DNA from: Spirochaetaceae bacterium
Lineage (GTDB): Bacteria; Spirochaetota; Spirochaetia; DSM-2461
Direction of reading: 5' to 3'
Assembly: GCA_016342385.1 (NCBI GenBank)
Contig: JAEINM010000017.1
Span: 1 to 20,151, forward strand
DNA: 20,151 nucleotides
In this document: positions 13,913 through 20,151 of the stretch, in pieces
Layout of the letters: each line of letters opens with the position of its first letter
Position numbering within the stretch: the stretch's first letter is position 1
The notes under the pieces: model-generated
Database searches by the model: none
What the model was told of the DNA's origin: nothing
Seen by the model: the letters and a program-made list of their open reading frames with translations, nothing else
Program-made: the position numbers and the translations under genes

Positions 13913-16042
13913 ATGAAAAAAACGATATCCAGTCTCTTTATACTTATATCAATTTTGGTTATTGCAGGTTGCGACCTAGTGACAACGCCACCTGTTGACC
14001 CACCACCGGCTATAGTAACATATTCTATAACCTACAATGGCAATGGAAACGATGGGGGGACAGTACCGGTCGACAGAACTGGATATTCTTCTGGGGCTTC
14101 AGTTACCGTTCTTACCAATAGTGGTAATTTAGAAAAAGCAGGAGAAAATTTTGTCGGATGGACAGAAGCTTCTGATGGAAGTGGAACAATATACACGGCT
14201 CCTCAGACAATTATTATAACCAAAAATACGATACTCTATGCAAAATGGACGACTGAACCGACATTCACATTAAGCTACAATGGTAATGGTAATGATTCCG
14301 GAACAGTTCCGGTTGACCTGAACAATTATACGTCAGGCCAGAGTGCTACCGTTCTGGGTAATACGGGAAATCTCGTGAAAAGCGGATTCGCCTTAAGCGG
14401 ATGGAATACAGCAGCTAACGGATCGGGAACTACTTACACCTCTGGAGACAGTATTACAATTACGGCCGATACAGAACTTTTTGCGGTCTGGACAACGGTG
14501 TATTATATCACCTATAACGGAAATACAAGTGATAGTGGTTCAGTGCCTCTTGACGAGAATCCCTATACATCAGGTCAAAGTGCCACCGTTCTCGGTAATA
14601 CAGGGAACCTCGAAAAAACATATAATGGATTTGCAGGCTGGAACACTCTGGCAAATGGAACAGGTACGACCTACCAGGCGGGAGAGAGTATCACTATAAC
14701 AGCCGATACAACTCTTTATGCTATGTGGACATCAACCGATAGAACATTTAATGCTATTGATTCAACTGATAGCTCGTGGTACACGACAGATACGCATTTA
14801 ATGGCAATAGGAGATCATTGTCTGGTCTATGTTGAAACAACAGCCAGTGTTACAGCTCTTGCGGCACAGGAAATAGCAGATGAATTCGATGCCAACATCT
14901 ATAATATGATGAAAACGAATTTCGGTGATGAAAGTGATGTTGACAGTAATGGAAAAGTCATACTCCTCTTCCTGGATATCCAGGATGGCTACAGCGGCAG
15001 CGGCGGATATATAGCCGGATATTTTCATTCAACTCACGAATTCAGTACATCCACCTATGCCAATTCAAACGAGGCGGATATGCTCTTCTTAGACACCTAT
15101 CCCGCCGTTCCCGGTAGTGAGAGCTCCTTTAATACAATCGCTCATGAATTTCAGCATCTCATTAACTTCTCAAACACCTATCTCGAAGATGGCACGCAAC
15201 AGGACATATGGATAAACGAAGGTTTATCTTCCGGTGCTGAGTACCTCTATGCTGGTGATCAGATTCAATGGAAAATCGATTATTTCAATGACGATCCTGT
15301 AGGAACGATAGCCTATGGTAACAACTTCTTTGTATGGAATGGTTATTGGGAAGATCCTGCAAATGGCGGCGATATTCTGGCTGACTATTCGACAGTCTAT
15401 CTCTTTTTCCAGTGGCTCCAGATCCATGCCAGCAATGGAACGGGAATCTACAAAGAGATTCTGGCCTCGGATTACCGGGATTACCGGGCTGTCACATCAA
15501 GTGCTGCTTCACGGATTGACTCTCAGTTCAGCAGCTGGCCGGAACTACTGGGAAACTGGATGATGGCCAATATTCTGGGGCAGTCTTCAGGATATAAGGG
15601 TTACAATAACATTATATCTGCTGCCTCCTCCGGTTTTGCCTCTACTTCAAATACATCATGGTCGTTCTCACCGGGAGAAGGGATCATTTCAGCGATGCCT
15701 GCTGCTGGTTACAATACTCCGCCAACAGGAAGCGGTGCCAATATTGAATATATAGGAATAGATTTAACAACCGGTGCTGAAGACAGGACGGCTCCCTATT
15801 ACGGAGATATATCTCTTGTCTTTAATAGCAATACAAATTATGCCGGTGCCGATGAGTCCGGGTATATTGCCAACATCGAGCAAACCGGACTATTGTCCAG
15901 CATTCTCCCTTCTGTTGCTGCCCTTAATCCACTACCAACCAGTTACCCGGTTGACGTTCAGCTGACACCGGAAGGCGGATTTTCTCAGGATAGCCATAGA
16001 ATGGGAAAACCAGACTCGGGCAAAATCAAAGGATCTAAATAA
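13913..16042 (+). CDS. Surface lipoprotein with three InlB-type repeats and an M30-like zinc metallopeptidase domain
   Basis: This is a predicted exported lipoprotein protease of 709 residues. Signal peptide 1-19 ends in a lipobox LVIAGC with Cys20, followed by Asp-Leu and a Pro-rich linker. Three Listeria-Bacteroides/InlB-type repeats of about 76 residues follow (37-112, 118-193, 198-272), each starting near YNGN and ending AKW, AVW or AMW. The rest (about 276-700) carries a zinc motif HEFQH at 411-415 with Glu436 in WINEGLS as likely third ligand, an HExxH-x20-E gluzincin pattern that resembles M30 (hyicolysin-like) peptidases. Substrate is unknown; the repeats probably project or anchor the enzyme at the cell surface. 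The ATG has AAGGAAA seven bases upstream. The stop overlaps the next start by one base (TAATG), so the downstream small gene is coupled. Confidence 0.85.
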   Translation: MKKTISSLFILISILVIAGCDLVTTPPVDPPPAIVTYSITYNGNGNDGGTVPVDRTGYSSGASVTVLTNSGNLEKAGENFVGWTEASDGSGTIYTAPQTIIITKNTILYAKWTTEPTFTLSYNGNGNDSGTVPVDLNNYTSGQSATVLGNTGNLVKSGFALSGWNTAANGSGTTYTSGDSITITADTELFAVWTTVYYITYNGNTSDSGSVPLDENPYTSGQSATVLGNTGNLEKTYNGFAGWNTLANGTGTTYQAGESITITADTTLYAMWTSTDRTFNAIDSTDSSWYTTDTHLMAIGDHCLVYVETTASVTALAAQEIADEFDANIYNMMKTNFGDESDVDSNGKVILLFLDIQDGYSGSGGYIAGYFHSTHEFSTSTYANSNEADMLFLDTYPAVPGSESSFNTIAHEFQHLINFSNTYLEDGTQQDIWINEGLSSGAEYLYAGDQIQWKIDYFNDDPVGTIAYGNNFFVWNGYWEDPANGGDILADYSTVYLFFQWLQIHASNGTGIYKEILASDYRDYRAVTSSAASRIDSQFSSWPELLGNWMMANILGQSSGYKGYNNIISAASSGFASTSNTSWSFSPGEGIISAMPAAGYNTPPTGSGANIEYIGIDLTTGAEDRTAPYYGDISLVFNSNTNYAGADESGYIANIEQTGLLSSILPSVAALNPLPTSYPVDVQLTPEGGFSQDSHRMGKPDSGKIKGSK
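14021..14728 (+). repeat. Three InlB-type (Listeria-Bacteroides) repeats coding 76-, 76- and 75-residue units
   Basis: The units span residues 37-112, 118-193 and 198-272 of the peptidase. The second and third are close at DNA level too, for example around 14331-14389 compared with 14567-14620 (shared ACCGTTCT and GGTAATAC segments), suggesting fairly recent internal duplication. The first is more divergent. Confidence 0.8.
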
Positions 16043-16503
16043 TGTACGGCTATAGAGGAAACATATTTTTCATTCTTTCCATGCTCTTTATTGTTTCCTC
16101 TATACTTCCGGCTGGAGGAAAGCCTGATGACAACCTGGAATCCGGCACTCCCCTTCAGTTGGATCAGGCAAAAAAGCCTGTAGAAGCAACAGCGGAGAAT
16201 ACGACTCAGGCAAAAAATATGACACCCTTACCTTCTGTCTGGGAAACCGCTACAACAGGCCAGATTGCAGAAGTCAGCGGTAAAGTCAGGCGGGTGGGAA
16301 ATGACCCTCTTACTGTTCTGATTATCACTGACTCGGCAGATAGGGACTGGTATCTCGATGAAGCGGGAACGATTCTGCTCCAGTCCTACGAACAGAAAGC
16401 TATAATGGTAAAGGGAACAGTAGAACTGAAAGAGATGGTTTTAGCCAATGGAAAGAAACTCGGCACACGCCGGATTTTAACTGATGTGACTATAATCAAT
16501 TAA
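16042..16503 (+). CDS. Small secreted protein with OB-like beta domain, partner of the M30-like peptidase
   Basis: This is a 153-residue protein of unknown function. It has an N-terminal signal peptide (hydrophobic 9-23, likely cleavage after LPA or LPAG, no lipobox Cys), then a low-complexity, Thr/Ala/Glu-rich linker to about residue 67. A compact beta-rich domain of about 85 residues follows, containing AEVSGKVRRVG, VLIITDSADRDWYLDE, AIMVKGTVE and ILTDVTII, a strand pattern like a small OB fold. The gene starts one base inside the peptidase stop, with AAAGGA at suitable spacing, so the pair is translationally coupled. The analogous small gene after the second peptidase has a similar strand order. 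A role as inhibitor, chaperone or substrate-binding partner of the protease is a hypothesis; staphostatins downstream of staphopains offer an organisational parallel. Confidence 0.75.
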   Translation: MYGYRGNIFFILSMLFIVSSILPAGGKPDDNLESGTPLQLDQAKKPVEATAENTTQAKNMTPLPSVWETATTGQIAEVSGKVRRVGNDPLTVLIITDSADRDWYLDEAGTILLQSYEQKAIMVKGTVELKEMVLANGKKLGTRRILTDVTIIN

Positions 16504-16552
16504 ATCATGACTTGTTATCTGATAAATTACGTGATATTCTTAAACTATTAAA
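16503..16552 (+). promoter_or_regulatory. Upstream regulatory repeat, copy B (before the C11-like peptidase gene)
   Basis: Second copy of the segment seen at 13839-13887. It begins on the last base of the preceding stop codon. The palindrome TTATCTGATAA is at 16515-16525 and the possible promoter is TTGTTA (16512-16517), 17 bases, TATTCT (16535-16540). The copy differs from A by a few substitutions and a one-base insertion. It ends 34 bases before the start codon. Confidence 0.6.
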
Positions 16553-16586
16553 TCTACAAAATCTATAAAAATTTACAGGATTCAAA

Positions 16587-19472
16587 ATGAAAAAAAATCT
16601 CTTTGGACTAATAGTCCTTTTAACCGGGCTGATTTTTACCAGTTGTGACCTCATAACAGCAATAACAGATCCTCCCTCTATTAGGTATACAGTGAACCTG
16701 AGTGTAAACCCGACAGACGCAGGAACTGCGACAACCGCGGCAACAACTGTCGATCCGGGAACTGAAGTCTCCCTGCTGGCAACAGCAGGTGCCCAGTACG
16801 AATTCATAGGCTGGACAGGAGATTATACGGGAACAGTTAATCCTGTAACTGTAACAGTTAATTCCAATATGAATGTTACAGCTCAGTTTCAATTGCAAAA
16901 TTATACCCTGACAACAACTGTAAATGATTCTGCTATGGGTAGCATAATCAGAAATCCTGATGCCGCCGGGTATGAAGCCATGACAGTTGTTGATTTAACA
17001 GCAACTGCTGAACCAGGATATAATTTTTTAAACTGGGACGGTGATTTACAATCACAGGATGGTGCCAATGCTTCCGTTTATATGGACGGAGCCAAGACGA
17101 TTACCGCCAATTTCATTTCCGATACGACTCCAACATATACAGTCAATACTTCCGCTAGCCCGTCAGCTGGAGGAACAACCAGTCCGACGAGTACCGATGT
17201 CCTGGCAACCGGAACTGAAGATGTAACCTTAACTGCTCTGGCCAATGAAGGCTATAGATTTGGCGGCTGGTATGATGGTATAACCCCGCTTTCAAATGAA
17301 GAAACTTTTCTTCTGGAAGATATTTCGGCCAACAGAACGATTACGGCAAACTTTATAAAAACATACAATGTAACGGTTTCCGCCTTACCTGCTATTGGAG
17401 GAACCGTGACAACTTCCGACACAGTAGTCGATGAAGGTGACACGGTCAATATTTCTGCTGCCGCAAACAGCGGTTATATATTTACGGGATGGTCCGGAGA
17501 TTATTCGGGAACAACTAATCCGGCGATTGTATCAGTGAACAGTGAAATGGAGATAATAGCGGATTTTCAACTGAACTCATCATGGACTATTCTGGTACAC
17601 TTTGCTGTAGATAATGATATTGACTATGATTTTGAAGAAAACTACGGCTTTATTACAGATTATTTAACAACTCTGGAAGCTATTGAAGCCGGTGATCTGA
17701 ATGATAATATTAATATTGTTGTTCTGATGGACTCCTATAATAGTATGTCAAATTTCCAGGATGGCTATTATCATCTGACCGGCGGTACGTTCTCCGGGGA
17801 TATAGTGACAGCAAAAACAGAAATCAATTCCGGAAGCCTCAGTGATACACAGGAATTTATGGATTGGGCCGTAGCCTATTATCCCGCTGATAAATATGTG
17901 TATTCCATATTCAACCACGGTAGCGGATTTGATGATTTAAACATAGAGGGAACATATGGAATCGGTTTTGATGACAGCAATAATGATTCCCTCTCCCACA
18001 ATGAACTTCAGCAGACAACCGCCTATCTCAAAGGTTTAATCGGTCACAACATAGAGATGTTTTTCCCCTATGCCTGCCTGATGGGTGGCGTAGAACTGGC
18101 ATATGAAGTGAGAAACAATGTCGATTACCTCCTTTTCTCCGAAGAGCTCTACCCAGCTGATTACTGGTCCTATGAAGCTCTCAGTGCCATAACAGCCGAT
18201 CCGACCATTACCGGGGCTGATCTTGGTCAGGCTTTCTGTGATAATGCCTATGACTATTTCACCGATCCCTCTACTGAAAGGGATTTTACATTGTCAATAA
18301 TAGATCTATCCGCCATGGATACTCTCTATAACAGTATTAATAGTTTTGCTACAGCGGCACTTTCCGATATAGGCGGTTCCGATACCATAGCCGCCTATTA
18401 CAATACAGCAGCAGAAGATGCCTTCTCTATGTACTATGATTTTGGAATGGAATGGTATTATATGGATCTGGGAGATTATCTGTCCAACATCGTCCTGGAA
18501 ACAGGAATCGGGTCTTCAGTTCGATCTTCAGCTTCCAATTTACTCACAGCTTTAGATAATGCCGTCATTTATGACAGGAATAATGGATATCCCGATTCAA
18601 CAGGTATGACTATTTTTCACAATATCTGGAATGAATCATTTCAATATTCACTGGCATTATACTCAAGTCTCCTCAGTTTTAGTTCTAACCAATGGACCAG
18701 CTATCTGACAACCATGGCCAGTCTTGTCATCATCCCCCCAGGAGACAGTTATGAACCTGATAATTCTTTTGCTGAAGCAAGTTCAATTTCGGTAGGAGCA
18801 GCTGCTCAGAATCACAACATCAATATCCCCGGAGATAATGACTATATACAGTTTAATATGACAGCGGGAAACTGGTACAAAATAGAAACCTATGATAATG
18901 GCGGATCTTCCATGGATACCGAATTATTCCTGTTCAACTCACTAGAAGATCCCATAGCATACAACGATGATAATAATGGACTTTATTCATCTATCACCTA
19001 TGAATGCACCAGCTCTGGAAACTATTACGCTATGATACAAGGATTTAGTAATACCTCTACTGGAGATTATTCCATTGATGTTCAACAGGTAGCCGCCATC
19101 ATACAGGACAGCTATGAACCAGATGATTCCACAGGATCTCCTATAGGTATAGGAGAAACTCAAAATCACAATCTCCATTCAGTCGATGATGTTGATGTTG
19201 TGTATTTTGACGCAATTGCCGGACAGGATTATACGATCCGGGCAGCAGGAGACTCGGACATACTGGACATGTATCTATATGCTGAAGGAGACTATGAGAC
19301 AGTATTAGCAAGTGGTTTTATTGGATCAAATATTAATTTCAGCTGTACAACGTCCGGTGTATACGCTGTAGCCGTAATGTCATATTCCAATGGTGTTGGA
19401 GACTACACAATAGATTTAGGTTCTGGTACCTATTCTCAGCATTCAAATTTCGGACGAAATAAAATAAAGTAA
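16587..19472 (+). CDS. Surface lipoprotein with four divergent InlB repeats, clostripain-like C11 cysteine peptidase and two PPC domains
   Basis: This is a 961-residue exported lipoprotein protease. Signal peptide 1-19 ends in a lipobox with Cys20 (IFTSC), followed by Asp-Leu as in the upstream peptidase. Four divergent InlB B-repeat domains span about 34-101, 106-176, 184-256 and 260-327, each ending in a Phe (AQF, ANF, ANF, ADF). A C11 clostripain-like catalytic domain follows (about 332-705), with the His/Cys dyad His444 (NHGSGF) and Cys497 (YACLMGG). Two bacterial pre-peptidase C-terminal (PPC) domains, each starting DSYEPD (720 and 841), complete the protein. The Asp often seen two residues before the catalytic Cys is Tyr495. 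Clostripain-type enzymes prefer Arg/Lys at P1, so basic-residue cleavage is plausible. An AGGA site precedes ATG 16587, and an intrinsic terminator follows the gene. Confidence 0.88.
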   Translation: MKKNLFGLIVLLTGLIFTSCDLITAITDPPSIRYTVNLSVNPTDAGTATTAATTVDPGTEVSLLATAGAQYEFIGWTGDYTGTVNPVTVTVNSNMNVTAQFQLQNYTLTTTVNDSAMGSIIRNPDAAGYEAMTVVDLTATAEPGYNFLNWDGDLQSQDGANASVYMDGAKTITANFISDTTPTYTVNTSASPSAGGTTSPTSTDVLATGTEDVTLTALANEGYRFGGWYDGITPLSNEETFLLEDISANRTITANFIKTYNVTVSALPAIGGTVTTSDTVVDEGDTVNISAAANSGYIFTGWSGDYSGTTNPAIVSVNSEMEIIADFQLNSSWTILVHFAVDNDIDYDFEENYGFITDYLTTLEAIEAGDLNDNINIVVLMDSYNSMSNFQDGYYHLTGGTFSGDIVTAKTEINSGSLSDTQEFMDWAVAYYPADKYVYSIFNHGSGFDDLNIEGTYGIGFDDSNNDSLSHNELQQTTAYLKGLIGHNIEMFFPYACLMGGVELAYEVRNNVDYLLFSEELYPADYWSYEALSAITADPTITGADLGQAFCDNAYDYFTDPSTERDFTLSIIDLSAMDTLYNSINSFATAALSDIGGSDTIAAYYNTAAEDAFSMYYDFGMEWYYMDLGDYLSNIVLETGIGSSVRSSASNLLTALDNAVIYDRNNGYPDSTGMTIFHNIWNESFQYSLALYSSLLSFSSNQWTSYLTTMASLVIIPPGDSYEPDNSFAEASSISVGAAAQNHNINIPGDNDYIQFNMTAGNWYKIETYDNGGSSMDTELFLFNSLEDPIAYNDDNNGLYSSITYECTSSGNYYAMIQGFSNTSTGDYSIDVQQVAAIIQDSYEPDDSTGSPIGIGETQNHNLHSVDDVDVVYFDAIAGQDYTIRAAGDSDILDMYLYAEGDYETVLASGFIGSNINFSCTTSGVYAVAVMSYSNGVGDYTIDLGSGTYSQHSNFGRNKIK
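16686..17567 (+). repeat. Four divergent InlB B-repeat units in the C11-like peptidase gene
   Basis: Units of about 68, 71, 73 and 68 residues lie at residues 34-101, 106-176, 184-256 and 260-327. Units 1 and 4 are the most alike (GWTGDYTGTVNP compared with GWSGDYSGTTNP). Compared with the upstream peptidase, these are the divergent type with GW/NW followed by a Phe end, so the two arrays did not arise by simple copying of one gene. Confidence 0.75.
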
Positions 19473-19496
19473 AATTACAATAATTTTCAGTTCAGT

Positions 19497-19522
19497 GCCC
19501 CTCTTACCAGAGGGGCTTTTTT
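19497..19522 (+). terminator. Intrinsic terminator after the C11-like peptidase gene
   Basis: GCCCCTC (19497-19503) pairs perfectly with GAGGGGC (19510-19516) around a six-base loop, followed by six T (19517-19522). It lies between the peptidase gene and the small lipoprotein gene, so the latter is made by partial read-through or from a promoter I cannot see. Confidence 0.88.
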
Positions 19523-19539
19523 AAAAATAAGGAGAACCA

Positions 19540-19941
19540 ATGAGACATCCGTATAAAATGATTCTTTCCCTTGTCGTAACTTTAAGCTTCTGGGGATGCA
19601 TGTCCTCAAGTTCTCCTGAAGAAAACAATAGCGATGTCATTAAACAATCTGAAATCACAAAGACTGAAAGAGATAAAAGGGTTGATGAATATGTACATAT
19701 TCAGGGGACCCTGGAGAAAATAACAAAACTGGGTGGAACATTGAGTGAATATTCCTATTACGTCATCAGAGTTGATCTAAAGGAAACGATTCTCTTTAAT
19801 GAAGATAAAATTTCAGAAGGTTTTGAATCTTTCGTAAAGACTGAAGTACATATTAAAGGGCTCAAAACCGAAGGATCCATCGGCTGGAGAAAGATGAAGG
19901 CGATGGGTCTTCAGGTTCTGGAAATTGAACCGCTTAGTTAA
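19540..19941 (+). CDS. Small lipoprotein with OB-like domain, follows the C11-like peptidase gene
   Basis: This is a 133-residue predicted lipoprotein of unknown function. The signal peptide ends with Cys20 (LSFWGC), a relaxed lipobox of spirochaete type, followed by Met-Ser-Ser-Ser-Ser and an acidic linker. The remaining 80 residues look beta-rich: YVHIQGTLEKI, YYVIRVDLKETILF, EVHIKGLK and a final LQVLEIEPL. This strand order resembles the small protein after the M30-like peptidase (GxVxG start, a middle VIxVD strand, then xxxIKG or VKG, then a terminal strand). AAGGAG lies six bases before ATG 19540. A terminator between the peptidase and this gene means expression may be lower than for the peptidase. 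Homology of the two small proteins is suggested by layout, not proven. Confidence 0.75.
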   Translation: MRHPYKMILSLVVTLSFWGCMSSSSPEENNSDVIKQSEITKTERDKRVDEYVHIQGTLEKITKLGGTLSEYSYYVIRVDLKETILFNEDKISEGFESFVKTEVHIKGLKTEGSIGWRKMKAMGLQVLEIEPLS

Positions 19942-19947
19942 GCCTGT

Positions 19948-20151
19948 TTATTTCTCCCACCACTTCTCATCTTTCTTGGCGTAATCCAGATCAAGGTAGA
20001 GATCCTCAACCTTCTTTCTGGCCCAGTCGGTCCTTCTTAAGAACTTCAAACTGGACTTAATCGATGGATTGGAATTAAAACAATTGATATTGATATGGGA
20101 ACCCAGCTTCTCCCAGCCGAAATACTCGACCAGCCGGGTCAAAATAGTAGA
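19948..20151 (-). CDS. VF530/DUF2132 family small protein (5' end cut by window)
   Basis: The visible 67 or so C-terminal residues match the VF530 family core: TILTRLVEYFGWEKLG, then INCFNSNPSIKSSLKFLRRT and DWARKKVEDLYL. Family members are about 70-80 residues and are described as having a DNA-binding-like fold, but no established function is known to me. The frame is open to the right edge (Ser-Thr-Ile-Leu before the TTG at 20142), so the real start is outside the window. The C-terminus ends in Lys/Glu/Trp-rich residues. The stop lies six bases from the stop of the converging small lipoprotein gene. Confidence 0.85.
   Translation of the reverse strand, partial: STILTRLVEYFGWEKLGSHININCFNSNPSIKSSLKFLRRTDWARKKVEDLYLDLDYAKKDEKWWEK

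Noticed and set aside
1..20151. CRISPR arrays, tRNA or rRNA genes, insertion sequences and phage genes
   Set aside because: I saw no regularly spaced direct repeats outside the protein repeat arrays, no tRNA-like cloverleaf and no transposase or integrase motifs.

Overview
The window looks like chromosomal DNA from a free-living spirochaete-like bacterium with a moderately AT-rich genome. I infer this from the lipoproteins with relaxed lipoboxes, the large secreted proteins with InlB-type repeats and M30 or C11 peptidase domains, and the general gene mix. No single gene proves it, and there is no rRNA, tRNA, CRISPR array, IS element or phage gene to anchor the taxonomy.

Layout: (1) 3-2701 (+), a btuFCD-type ABC uptake operon for cobalamin or a related tetrapyrrole or siderophore; the binding-protein gene is cut by the left edge. 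(2) 2698-6173 (-), an operon-like run of a 90-residue protein of unknown function, glmS (glucosamine-6-phosphate synthase) and a UGT-type glycosyltransferase, suggesting envelope or glycan synthesis. (3) 6433-9172 (-), tldD and tldE, the two halves of a TldD/E metallopeptidase, separated by one base. (4) 9249-10156 (-), a DUF4386 membrane protein translationally coupled to a 66-residue CxxC protein. (5) 10468-11547 (+), a SAM-dependent methyltransferase, converging on (6) 11544-12812 (-), a REC-REC-GGDEF diguanylate cyclase, preceded by a galactose-mutarotase-like gene at 12902-13765 (-). (7) 13913-19941 (+), the most interesting part: two successive two-gene units. Each has a large lipoprotein peptidase carrying InlB-type repeats followed by a small exported protein. 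(8) 19948-20151 (-), a VF530/DUF2132 protein cut by the right edge.

The two peptidase units have the same plan: lipobox with Cys20-Asp21-Leu22, an array of three or four InlB-type repeats, a protease domain, then a small secreted protein that looks like a compact beta (OB-like) domain. The protease classes differ (M30-like zinc peptidase in unit A, clostripain-like C11 cysteine peptidase in unit B). Both units nevertheless begin with the same segment of about 50 bp, containing a perfect 11-bp palindrome and a possible promoter. This suggests a co-regulated surface proteolysis locus, perhaps with a dedicated small partner for each protease.

Intergenic regions hold several readable control elements. 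A long inverted repeat would mask the glycosyltransferase ribosome-binding site only in read-through transcripts from glmS. Sigma70-like promoters precede tldD, the glycosyltransferase and the diguanylate cyclase. Two genes appear to be leaderless. There is an AGAACA/TGTTCT operator-like palindrome before the DUF4386 gene and one clear intrinsic terminator at 19497-19522.
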